Source of the DNA: Pseudomonadota bacterium
GTDB taxonomy: Bacteria; Pseudomonadota; Gammaproteobacteria; Steroidobacterales; Steroidobacteraceae
DNA length: 6,863 nucleotides
Direction of reading: 5' to 3'
Assembly: GCA_016713725.1 (NCBI GenBank)
Contig: JADJOO010000029.1
Coordinates: 1 to 6,863, forward strand
Shown: piece after piece, positions 1 to 6,863 of the stretch
Layout of the letters: each line of letters opens with the position of its first letter
How positions within the stretch are numbered: the stretch's first letter is position 1
The notes under the pieces: model-generated
What the model was told of the DNA's origin: nothing
Seen by the model: the letters and a program-made list of their open reading frames with translations, nothing else
Database searches by the model: none
Made by a program: the position numbers and the translations under genes

Positions 1-333
1 ATGCGGTTGCCGGACGGTCGTGGACACGTCGACAGTTGAAGGGAGTTCGGCAACGGTGAACGATGTCGAGTCCACAGGTGTGGAAACCGTGGTACCAGGT
101 TCGCAACTTGTCGGTGGACGTGGTCGGTCGCGCAGCGTCCGGTTCGTAGGTGCCATTGACGACCGCCGTTGAGTCAGAACCGGAACGGTCACCGGAGCCG
201 GACAGAGCAGCAGGGAGGCGAAGAACTCCACAGTTATTAGGCTACCCAGCACTGTTCCTATCACCGACACCGCCACTCGTTGGCCATTGCTGGTTTCATC
301 GTCGTTCCAGAACGCTCGAACCCTCTCGATCAT
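1..333 (-). CDS. Partial single-pass membrane protein with Ser/Thr-rich extracytoplasmic region
   Basis: The ATG at 333-331 opens a short charged cytoplasmic segment (MIERVRAFWNDDE). A transmembrane helix follows at about residues 20-42 (VAVSVIGTVLGSLITVEFF), then a Ser/Thr/Pro/Gly-rich tail with one Cys (motifs SGSGDRSGSDST, TTVSTPVDSTSF). The gene runs off the left edge, so its C-terminus is unknown. One frame cannot be read throughout. Near 204-210 one base seems missing, and near 108-109 one base seems extra in an AA run of the minus strand. With both repaired, the low-complexity outer region is continuous. No Shine-Dalgarno sequence precedes the ATG, and an in-frame stop lies about 30 bases upstream, so the start is provisional. 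The topology fits a membrane-anchored surface or anti-sigma-like protein, but no family is recognised. It is divergent from the gene at 789. Confidence 0.5.
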   Translation of the reverse strand, partial: MIERVRAFWNDDETSNGQRVAVSVIGTVLGSLITVEFFASLLLCPAPVTVPVLTQRRSSMAPTNRTLRDRPRPPTSCEPGTTVSTPVDSTSFTVAELPSTVDVSTTVRQPH

Positions 334-788
334 TGGTGAAGTGTTGCACGAAGTGCGGTGCAGCTAATTGGCGGTGCGCGAGCGGGAGTGGCCTGCCTGG
401 ACCGAGTGCGTGAGACTCGAGCGGCGCGGTCGACGGGCGATCTACCCGAAGTGCCGTTCCGCCGCGATCGTTTGCCTCGATGACTGAACACTCTCAGCGT
501 TCAAATGGCCGTCGGTGGGCAGCGGGCAGCTTCCGGTGGCCGCCAACAGCGTTCGCCGACTCGCTGATCATCGCTGGCGCCTCGACTCATCGGGTAGTGG
601 TGCGGCCGGCACTTCACGATCACCACGGTGGTGGCCTCGCGAAGCCGAGGTCGACGACGGTCACGAGCCGGCCGGCCGAGCCGCCAGCTCGTCAGCCCGT
701 CTTTCTCCTCCGGCCGGTTCATGGCGGCACGCCCAGGTAGGTTCACGCCGCGCACCAAACCCCGTCACACCCTTCGTGGACAATCGAG
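334..788. other. Divergent intergenic region with no supportable gene
   Basis: This stretch lies between two divergently oriented genes and would carry both promoters. I see no convincing -10/-35 pair. The hexamer GAAGTG occurs at 338-343, 350-355 and 448-453. The first two copies are 12 bases apart in the near-repeat gaagtgttgcac/gaagtgcggtgca, which could be an operator or coincidence. The interval 665-682 is a GC-rich run of overlapping CCGGCCGG palindromes. Open frames exist on both strands but have Arg/Pro-rich compositions typical of shadow frames in GC-rich DNA. Given the indel rate elsewhere in the window, a short broken gene cannot be excluded. Confidence 0.4.
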
Positions 789-1870
789 ATGCCGACGAAC
801 ATCTTCATCGTTGCAGAGAGTGGGTTTGTCGTGATGAACTTCGATCGAGTGTCTGGGTGGTTCCCCAATGCCTCCGACGACGAGATGATGGAGATCGAGG
901 AGTGGCTCGACGAGGTCGAGTACGGCGAGGACCCGATCGAACTCGAACCAGCAGATCTTGATGAGCTGTGGGATCGGATTGTGGTGCTAGCGGGGGATCG
1001 ATGCACGCTTCCCTGGAACGAGAGGTTCGCATGCTGCTGGGTGAGCTAACCGAGATCGCCGATACGGCGTCGTCGGGCCACGAGGATTCTCCTGAGCCGA
1101 TCAGTGTCCGCCTTCGAGAGCACCTTCGCTCGGTTGGAAAGGGTCCCTCTGGCTCGTGGGAGGCGACACTTCTCGCTGATCTGGCGGAGAACGCCTGCGC
1201 TGCTTTCGAGGTGTGGGTGCACTTGGATCCCGGTCTCTGCCGTGGAGCAGCTCAGGTCCGAGCTCGGCGCCGCCATGGAGGCTTGCGATCGGCTGGGGGC
1301 TGAGACGCGGAGCTTGACTACTCGCCGTATCTTGGCGTCGACCACTGCCTTGTGTTCTTACCGCCTCGGCCTGAGTGACAGAGCGATCGAGCGAACTGAG
1401 TTGTTCTTCCAACTGGAGCAGCAGGCTCGACGTGAATCCGGTGATGGTGCTTCTCTGCGGGAGTTGCAATCGGTGACGCTTGCGGGGGTGAACGCGTTTG
1501 CTTGAAGCGCGACGGTGACGGTGTGGCTGAGGTGATGCGTCGGATTCGGCTGCTGATTGAACCGGCTGGCGGCATGCTGCAGCCGGAGTTCGTGCAGATG
1601 TGGTCGGATGCAATGCGCGATCTCGACCCGCCGTTTGCGCAGATGCTGGCGCTGCAGCTGCTGAGAGATGTGCAAGCAACGACAGGGGAGCATTCGGATG
1701 AGGCGATGGCAGCTGCACACACGCTGATGGCCGCAACGGTCCGTTAGCGATGCGGAGGCGACCTGCAACGTCTGGTTGAGGAGTGGTTCCCTCGTTCTTG
1801 GCGCGCCTCTCGGTGCTGGCGCCCAGATCTGGCTGCGAGCATCGACCTGGAGGATCCCGATGAACCGTGA
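789..1870 (+). CDS. Hypothetical alpha-helical (possibly TPR-like) protein, frameshifted
   Basis: No family is recognised. Reconstruction gives about 360 residues. The N-terminus (MPTNIFIVAESGFVVMNF) is followed by a very acidic stretch (EMMEIEEWLDEVEYGEDP). Then come amphipathic helices such as LEREVRMLLGELTEIA, AVEQLRSELGAAMEA, LCSYRLGLSDRAIERTELF and EVMRRIRLLIEP. Paired helices with small residues suggest a TPR-like or other helical scaffold; this is inference. Frame changes occur near 992-996 (run of five G), 1231-1235 (CCCGG), 1502 (CTTG), 1741-1742 (CC) and 1757. Each is repaired by one base. The frame then ends DLEDPDEP with TGA at 1868-1870, overlapping the RHS start by 11 bases. Alternatives are two genes (789-1049 and 1001 onward, the latter's ATG following a G run), a separate TTG-start frame at 1502-1747, or a start at ATG 835. 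The Shine-Dalgarno signal at 789 is weak. Confidence 0.5.
1849..1853 (+). promoter_or_regulatory. Shine-Dalgarno site of the RHS gene
   Basis: GGAGG is followed by a six-base spacer (atcccg) and the ATG at 1860-1862. This fixes the RHS start at 1860 rather than at the open-frame GTG at 1776, which has no such site and would put a non-signal-like extension in front of the lipoprotein signal. The site lies inside the last codons of the upstream gene as reconstructed, a layout typical of translational coupling. Confidence 0.8.
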
Positions 1871-1985
1871 GCGAGCCGGCCTGTCACCTCGGCCTGTCCT
1901 GGACGGAGGGCGGCGTTCTTGGACTCGCGGAAGAAGGCTTCAGCGGGTTGGCGTGCTGCTCGTGTTGGCGTTAGGTGCATCGTGC
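1860..1985 (+). other. Lipoprotein signal peptide of the RHS protein
   Basis: A long Arg-rich n-region (GRRSWTRGRRLQR) precedes the hydrophobic core VGVLLVLALGA and the lipobox LGASC. The acceptor Cys42 is the TGC at 1983-1985. A Ser/Asp/Gly-rich tether (SSSDGGHDSS) follows, as is usual for surface lipoproteins. The lipobox is slightly atypical because the -3 residue is Gly and the Leu sits at -4. The twin arginines make Tat export conceivable, but no canonical RRxFLK motif is present. Confidence 0.75.
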
Positions 1986-4900
1986 TCCTCTTCGGATGGT
2001 GGCCACGACTCATCGCGACCGAGCGTGACAGTGCTCGCGCCCAACTCGTGTGATCTGGTCGGATGCGTGGGTGAGGGCGTTGATACGGCGGCCGGGGCCT
2101 ACACCATGAGCAGTGAGGATCTGCTCTTCCCGCGCGGGGTGTTTGGACTGAATCTGGTCCGCTCGTACCGTTCGGACCGTCCTGGTGTCGGGCTGTTCGG
2201 AACTGGTTGGGCAACCGTGTATGAGACGACCCTCAGCATGGGTTCAGCAGGCCCAGTGATCAATGCGCCAGCTGGCCTCACGCCCATGTGGACGCCGGCA
2301 GTTCCGCAAGGGTGGGATGTCGCCGGTTCGGTCACGGTACGAGATGGCTCTGCGGGCGGCGCGGAACTGGTGGCCGACGGGAAACGTGGTCGTTCGCTGT
2401 CGACGGGGCTCTTGTCTCGATCACGGCGCCTTACGGTCAGCGGGTGACGATTGAGCGGGCAACGGTGTACCGGTTGCGATCCGCCTCGCAGGGTCCTTCC
2501 ATCGTCTTCGAGACCAGCGGGGCAGAGCACTAACTGCGCGCACCGACGACGGTCGAGAGGTGCAGTTCAGCTATCAGAACGAACAACTCGTCAAAGGCAG
2601 CAGCGCCAGGTCTTGATCTCGCATACGCCTACAACTCCGACGGCCGCATGGTGCAGCTCGACGGCCCATCTGGAACCACCAGCATCAGCTACCAAGCGGG
2701 CTCCGTTTCAAGTCAGAGCACCGCGTCTGGCCATCGGTTCGCGCTCACCTATGACGGACCGATCACAACGGTCACCGATGACCGGATCCTCACCTATCGG
2801 CATGACAACGGCGGCCGCCTCATCCGCCTCGCTGAGGGAGAACGAACTCGCTGTCCGTCAGTTCGATGACAGCGGACGGCTTGTCGAATCGACGGACTAC
2901 GCCTACCCAGGAAAGCAAGACGTGCGCGCACTGACCAGGAGTTCAGGGTGGCCAACTCGTCAAGGAGACAAGCAACGGGTCACCACCGAGTTCGCCTACG
3001 ACGACAAGGCGGGAAGAGTGACCACGTCCAGCACCGGCACAGACCAGGTGTTGTTCGAGTACAGCAACGACTCGCCGCTGCCGGATGCAATCACGACCCC
3101 GGGCCGCGGGCGTGAAACATTCACCTACAGCGACGGCTTCGTAACCAGGGCGGTGGATGCGACGGGCGTCATTGCGGTCACCGAGCGCGACGCCAAGGGC
3201 AACCCCGTCTCATGGGCAACGGGGGATCAAGCAGCATGGACATCTCAGTTCGACGCGGAAGGCAACATGACCTCGACGACCGCGCCCAGCGGCCGGACAT
3301 GGTCTGCGACGTGGGGCCTCCGATCGACGCTGCTCAGTGAACAGGACCCGATCCATCGACGGTGGACCTACAGGTACGACGCGGCAGGACATGTCGTCGA
3401 GCAACAGCAACCCGGCGGGGTTACCTCGCACTTCGCCTACGACAGCTCGGGAAGGCTCGCCCAGGAGATCGAGCCCAGACGGCCTCACGACTCGATACGA
3501 ATATGACCAAGCCGGTTCACTCGCCGCGACGATCATGCCCGGCGAGCGTGTCTGGCGTTCCTCGACCCAGCGTCTGGCCGGCGGCGGATCGAAGGTCACC
3601 GTCACAGCGCCGGATGGAACCGGGACGGTGTCAACGATCGATTCGGCAGGCCGCGAGCTCGAACGTCGAACGGTTGAGGCCGACGGAACAGCCGTCGAGA
3701 CGCAACAACACACCTTCGAATTCGAACGCCCCAAGGTCACGATCGTGATGCGCGGCGCAAGCAGATTCGAGTCGCATACCAGCTACGACGAGCAGGCTCG
3801 AATCGCCGCCACGACCGACACTGTCGACGGAGCCACCGTCGGGACCACTCGCTACACGTACGAGGCCGGCCAGATGTCCAAGGCGCAAAGTGATCAGCAA
3901 CAGGTCGACTACCGATACGACAAGGCGGGACGCCTGCTCGCGGTGAATACTCGCGACGACGTGTGGAGTGCCGCATACGAGTCTGGCCGTCTCACGGTCA
4001 CTTCTCACAACGACGACGCCACACGAATCGGCTACGACATCGATGCCCGAGCGGTGACGTTCACCAACGACGCTGGCACGACCACCAAGTGGTCATTCGA
4101 CGACGGCGACCAGCCAATCAACCGCTCCGTCGGCGGTGCCGTCGCGACCTTCACCTGAGTCCGAACGACCGGCTGATGGACTACCGGTCACCCGACGGCA
4201 GCCACTGGACGTGGGCGTACGACCAAGCTGGGCGCATCCTCCATGCAGCCGAGCCCGGCGATGCGCTCACGACTTACGAGTACGACAATGGAGCACTTGT
4301 CCGTGCCCACACAACCGGAAGCCACAACAACCGAGACGACCGTTTTGCGTACGACTCCGCGCCTGCTCCAGACGGCAAGACCGCCGCCGGCGAATTCAAC
4401 TACCTCTACGACGCCACTGGAAAGCCGACGACAATCGACAGCTCCAGGAAAGGAGCAGTGGACCTACGACGCCAGGGCAACGTCACGGCCGTGCAAGCCA
4501 GCTCCGAGCTGTTCTCCCTCGACTACGACACCTACGGCCGGGTGCAGGCGATCACCGGCCCAAAGACGTCCTTGCGGCATCGTGGACACCGACGGCCTCA
4601 CATCCGTGAAGGCCAACGACCGCGACACCCTCCGCTTGGCCACCGGCGCAGACGGCCGGCTCGCCACCGTGCGGTGGGACGACAAGACCGCAGTGGATCT
4701 CAACTGGTCGACCAGCACTGTCCTCGACCTGCGCAACAGGGAACCGACATCGCCCAGCAGTATCAATTGGATGACGGCCACCTGACGGCGTTCTTGTCCG
4801 ACGAGATCGCGATCACCAGCACCCACCAAGACAACGGATATCTGCAGTCGCTGCACCTCGACGCCAAGGACGCGATTGGAGACATTCGATTCGATCAGGC

Positions 4901-5807
4901 TGGCCGACCAGCCACCCTGATCACCGACAACGCAACATCGACGCTGTCGTACGACGAATTCGGGCGCGTGGCTTCCGTGCTCACCTCACGATCTGGCAAG
5001 GAACCCGACCAGACACTCGTGAGCTACACAGACGACGGACGACAAATCGACGGCGACAAGAAGTCCATCGAAACCATGTTCGGGGACGATGGAGCACTAC
5101 TCACTCCCCTACCCAGTTCACTCCCAACCCCTGTCGGCCGCAAACGAAGGACAACAACTCGGCGGTATCGACCTCGGAGCAACGAGAGAACTCCTCACCC
5201 AACCAGAACCGCAACCGCTCGACGATGTCAACAGTCTGGTCAGAAATGCGACGCCGCCGGTGACGACACCGATTGGGGTGCGCAACCTGCCGAAGGTGGC
5301 CGAGCAGATGCTCGTCGCCGAGGTTGCCAGGCTCACCGAGCATCCGCGTGAATGGCGACACCGACGTACGTTTGCCTGTCATCAATCCCAAGAACGGCGA
5401 GCTCGCCGCCTTCAACCCTTCGTCGATGCGCCGAGCGGTGCTCTTGAGCAGCTCAGCCGCCAAGGAGGCGGCGGCAGTTCCTTGCTTGATCGCGCAAAGG
5501 ACACAGTTGGCGACATCGTTGGCGGGGTGCTGTCGCTTGCAAGTGACGTCTCCCAGTTCGTCATCGACAACCCGATTGCCCGGCTGATCATCTCCGTCGG
5601 CACATGGGCGGCCCGCCGCCGTCGCCTGCGCAGCCAATGCCCCAGCGTGCATGCGCTCGCAACCGTCGCCGTGTTCATCACCGCAGCCGAGAGTGCCCAA
5701 ACTGCAGTCGTCTCAACGGTTTCGGCGATGCGAGCCTGCTCAATAACGAGCTCGCCAGTGCGGGCTCTGGGCTGCAGGCGGCGTACTGGCAGTCGCTGCA
5801 GCAATAA
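1860..5807 (+). CDS. RHS/YD-repeat lipoprotein, frameshifted 16 times
   Basis: The reconstructed product is about 1,315 residues. In order: lipoprotein signal (Cys42), DUF6531-type domain (about residues 62-125), a beta-rich linker, about 16 YD-type repeats (about residues 255-1040), a repeat-free linker, and a hydrophobic C-terminal region ending YWQSLQQ at 5807. YD repeats in this superfamily build a hollow beta shell. The lipobox puts this one outside the membrane. Frame changes lie near 2380, 2519, 2593, 2836, 3474, 4154, 4444, 4475, 4572, 4734, 5128, 5340, 5485, 5612, 5653 and 5709. Eight look like missing bases and eight like extra bases, so they cancel. Most sit in runs of two to four identical bases, and no unexplained stop remains. 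I see no RHS core (YDPxxGRF or DPxG) and no known toxin domain. No same-strand gene follows. RHS identity is secure; intactness in the organism is inferred. Confidence 0.88.
2040..2235 (+). other. DUF6531-type N-terminal RHS domain
   Basis: The segment reads through the hallmarks of the domain that opens many RHS proteins. First comes a GxxVDTAAGAYTMSSEDL block, corresponding to the family's G-P-V-D-x-x-T-G-x-F pattern. LxLVRSYRSDRP follows, then GLFGTGWATVYETTL, corresponding to GxxGxGW. The whole domain lies in one uninterrupted frame. A Cys pair in NSCDLVGC just before it could form a disulphide outside the membrane. Assignment is by motif recognition only. Confidence 0.75.
2621..4980 (+). 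repeat. Array of about 16 degenerate YD (RHS) protein repeats
   Basis: Recurring [YF]xYDxxGR-type units appear across three reading frames in collinear order. Examples are YAYNSDGR (2621), YRHDNGGR, RQFDDSGR, FAYDDKAGR, SQFDAEGN, YRYDAAGH, FAYDSSGR, YEYDQAGS, YRYDKAGR, WAYDQAGR, YEYDNGAL, YLYDATGK, WTYDARGN, LDYDTYGR, IRFDQAGR and LSYDEFGR (about 4944). Spacing is irregular, about 20-80 residues, as in RHS shells. The repeats are conserved at protein level but not as DNA repeats, so they are old divergent units and not a recent tandem expansion. Confidence 0.85.
5560..5715 (+). other. Hydrophobic C-terminal segment pair of the RHS protein
   Basis: After three frame repairs (near 5612, 5653 and 5709) the chain reads FVIDNPIARLIISVGTWAA, then AAVACAANAPACMALATVAVFITAAE. 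These are two hydrophobic helices separated by a short Asn/Pro/Cys-containing turn. The segment is preceded by the amphipathic stretch LLDRAKDTVGDIVGGVLSLA and followed by a short polar tail. It could be a membrane hairpin or a pore-forming tip, or it could pack inside the RHS shell. It resembles no toxin domain I know. The repairs make residue-level detail uncertain. Confidence 0.5.
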
Positions 5808-5855
5808 CCGCCGTAACGTAGGGGCAAATCGCTCAGACCTACTTCGCGCGGCGGT
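5807..5855. terminator. Interrupted stem-loop between convergent genes (possible terminator)
   Basis: ACCGCCG at 5807-5813 pairs with CGGCGGT at 5849-5855. Inside it, GTAGG at 5818-5822 pairs with CCTAC at 5838-5842 around a 15-base loop. The structure starts on the last base of the RHS stop codon and ends 13 bases before the stop of the opposing gene, which suits a bidirectional terminator. No T-tract flanks it on either strand, so it is not a canonical intrinsic terminator. Confidence 0.35.
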
Positions 5856-5867
5856 CTCACTCAGCAG

Positions 5868-6137
5868 CTATCGAATCCTGGTGTCGGGGTTGCCCGAGCA
5901 AGCGAGCAGGTGGGACTGGCGAAATCGGATGTGCTCGAAGCCTCCGGTTCCGGGTGATCGCTCAACGGGAGGTTCCGGTCCGCCGAACAGGTATGTGCCA
6001 GGCTCGATCGCGTTAGCGACATCTTTGGCACTCTCAGGGGTGTCGAGGTGAAGAACGGAGCGGCCGCAAGATTCACAGCGAACCAGCCAACCGCCTGCGC
6101 GAAGCTGAGCACCTCCGGCGCATTTCCCTAATGGCAT
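5868..6137 (-). CDS. Small hypothetical protein with CxxCG motif
   Basis: The frame from ATG 6137-6135 encodes 89 residues ending NPDTRIR, with the stop at 5868-5870. It contains GGWLVRCESCGRSVLHLD, where CxxCG resembles half of a zinc ribbon, then TPESAKDVANAIEPGTYLFGG and a later HLLAC. Balanced use of charged residues favours this frame over the overlapping one (start GTG 6112), which is Ser/Thr/Pro-rich. No Shine-Dalgarno sequence precedes ATG 6137. An AGGGA lies before another ATG at 6123 in a different frame, so the N-terminus may be frameshifted. It lies downstream of the glycosylase-like gene on the same strand and is convergent with the RHS gene. The function is unknown. Confidence 0.4.
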   Translation of the reverse strand: MPLGKCAGGAQLRAGGWLVRCESCGRSVLHLDTPESAKDVANAIEPGTYLFGGPEPPVERSPGTGGFEHIRFRQSHLLACSGNPDTRIR

Positions 6138-6250
6138 AGCCGGCAGCTCGCCCCTGATGACCAGTCTGAGAATCGAAGTTCAGCACTGGGGTACCAGCGT
6201 GCGGCTTGCCCTGCCGTGAGCCACCGTCACCAACCTCTTCCGGACCGACC

Positions 6251-6863
6251 TCAAGGGATCACACGACGAACAAGAGATTGCCCGTCGCCGCGGCGTACCG
6301 ACTTGCTAAAGAACTGCGGCCACGGCAGAATAGGTGCCTCAATCGCGTTTGTTGCGCACCGATGTGTCCACCGCTTGAGCTGCTCCTTCCAATCCTGCCG
6401 GGCCGTCTGACGTTGGAACCCAGGGTGAACCAGCGGGAGGAGCCTCATACGGTGGCCACCGACGACGAGGTGCCCTCGGCTGCCGTAGTCGTCGCTGGGC
6501 GCCAGCCGTACCTGCACTCCGTCACACCGATCCGCCACCGCTCGGATCGCGTCGAGCGCTTCCTGGCCGAGGGTGATCACCAACGGTGCCGCCGCCTCGA
6601 CGAGCTCGGCTCGAAGGGCGTCACGGCGAAGTGGCCCGTTGGCCAACTCAACGAGTTGTCGTGTGGTGGGGCGCTTGGGTAGCGAGCCCGGTGCAGCGCC
6701 GATGCTCGCGGCGATCGGGCCGAATCGTTCGCGGATCGCTTCGCCTTGGCTTCCCGCACCGTCCTTCACGAAAAACCACGGCACTGCATCGGTGAACGCG
6801 ACATCGCCGACGTCGAGGCCAAGCGGTTCGAGAACATTGACGACGGAGTCCTGCGCCTGAGGG
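6251..6863 (-). CDS. Uracil-DNA glycosylase-like family protein, C-terminal part
   Basis: The frame is open at the right window edge, so the N-terminus is outside, including the catalytic motif 1 region expected in this superfamily. Visible blocks in order are LEPLGLDVGDVAFTDAVPW (cf. the conserved strand before a Pro-Trp), SLPKRPTTRQLVELA, APLVITLGQEALDAI (the L-G-x-x-A strand-helix typical of UDG-like folds), and LLPLVHPGFQR followed by WKEQLKRW. The last block matches the C-terminal His-Pro-containing motif that holds DNA in UDG families. If active, it would remove damaged bases from DNA in the cytoplasm. It reads without a break for about 490 bases. The tail after KRW is of poorer quality: a one-base shift there would instead end in VRNKRD with a stop at 6339-6341. 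Family-level assignment is fair; the subfamily and substrate are not determined. Confidence 0.6.
   Translation of the reverse strand, partial: PQAQDSVVNVLEPLGLDVGDVAFTDAVPWFFVKDGAGSQGEAIRERFGPIAASIGAAPGSLPKRPTTRQLVELANGPLRRDALRAELVEAAAPLVITLGQEALDAIRAVADRCDGVQVRLAPSDDYGSRGHLVVGGHRMRLLPLVHPGFQRQTARQDWKEQLKRWTHRCATNAIEAPILPWPQFFSKSVRRGDGQSLVRRVIP

Noticed and set aside
150..413. Plus-strand frame with CTKCGAANWRC, resembling a zinc ribbon
   Set aside because: It lies opposite a better minus-strand candidate with a transmembrane helix. Its composition is Arg/Pro-rich and only one CxxC is present, so it looks like an antisense shadow.
665..682. CCGGCCGG palindromes as a binding or recombination site
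   Set aside because: They are short GC-only palindromes, common by chance in DNA of this composition, with no flanking repeat or mobile gene.
501..722. Minus-strand small frame (MNRPEEKDGLTSW... with ATTVVIVKCRPHHYP)
   Set aside because: There is no ribosome-binding site, no family recognition and an Arg-rich composition. Plus-strand frames over the same DNA are equally open. A broken gene is possible but cannot be supported.
515..961. Plus-strand 148-residue frame crossing the start at 789
   Set aside because: It is low-complexity and Arg/Ser/Pro-rich. It overlaps the acidic, protein-like N-terminus of the gene at 789 in a shifted frame.
1101..1736. Minus-strand 211-residue frame opposite the helical gene
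   Set aside because: It is Ser/Pro/Arg/Gln-rich and fully antisense to plus-strand helical coding signal. It is a typical shadow in GC-rich DNA.
1776..1859. Upstream GTG start for the RHS frame
   Set aside because: ATG 1860 has a perfect GGAGG at a six-base spacing and gives a lipoprotein signal. The upstream extension has no such site and overlaps the reconstructed end of the preceding gene.
3210..3740. Minus-strand 176-residue frame inside the RHS gene
   Set aside because: It is antisense to clear YD repeats on the plus strand.
2263..4785. Programmed frameshifting as the cause of the RHS frame changes
   Set aside because: There are 16 shifts in both directions with no recurring slippery heptamer or downstream structure. 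Programmed events are normally one per gene.
1..6863. CRISPR array, tRNA, rRNA or insertion sequence
   Set aside because: I saw no regularly spaced DNA repeats, tRNA-like cloverleaf, rRNA-like stretch, transposase or terminal inverted repeats on reading both strands.

Overview
The window is high-GC bacterial DNA with GC-rich third codon positions and a strong GGAGG ribosome-binding site. A Gram-positive-type actinobacterium is most likely: it carries an anchored lipoprotein and a Ser/Thr-rich extracytoplasmic protein. No marker gene fixes the taxon.

Layout. Left edge (complement 1..333): N-terminal part of a single-pass membrane protein with a Ser/Thr-rich outer region, running off the window. 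334-788: a divergent intergenic stretch with no gene I can support. 789-1870 (+): an unrecognised helical, possibly TPR-like protein of about 360 residues. Its stop lies inside the start of the next gene. 1860-5807 (+): the main feature, an RHS/YD-repeat lipoprotein of about 1,315 residues. It has a lipobox, a DUF6531-type N-terminal domain, about 16 YD-type repeats and a hydrophobic C-terminal region. It lacks the usual RHS core and a recognisable toxin. 5807-5855: an interrupted stem-loop between convergent genes. Complement 5868..6137: a small hypothetical protein with a CxxCG motif. Complement 6251..6863: the C-terminal part of a uracil-DNA-glycosylase-like protein, running off the right edge.

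The most striking property is reading-frame breakage. The RHS gene changes frame 16 times, the upstream gene about five times and the left-edge gene twice. Nearly every break can be repaired by adding or removing one base, usually in a short homopolymer. In the RHS gene the additions and removals cancel, giving one 1,316-codon frame with no internal stop. This looks like indel error in unpolished sequence rather than gene decay, so I annotate these loci as single genes. The glycosylase-like gene reads cleanly, so a real pseudogene operon is not fully excluded.

The helical protein and the RHS lipoprotein probably form one translationally coupled operon that displays an RHS shell on the cell surface. 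No immunity gene follows it on the same strand, so a classical polymorphic toxin-immunity cassette is not visible.
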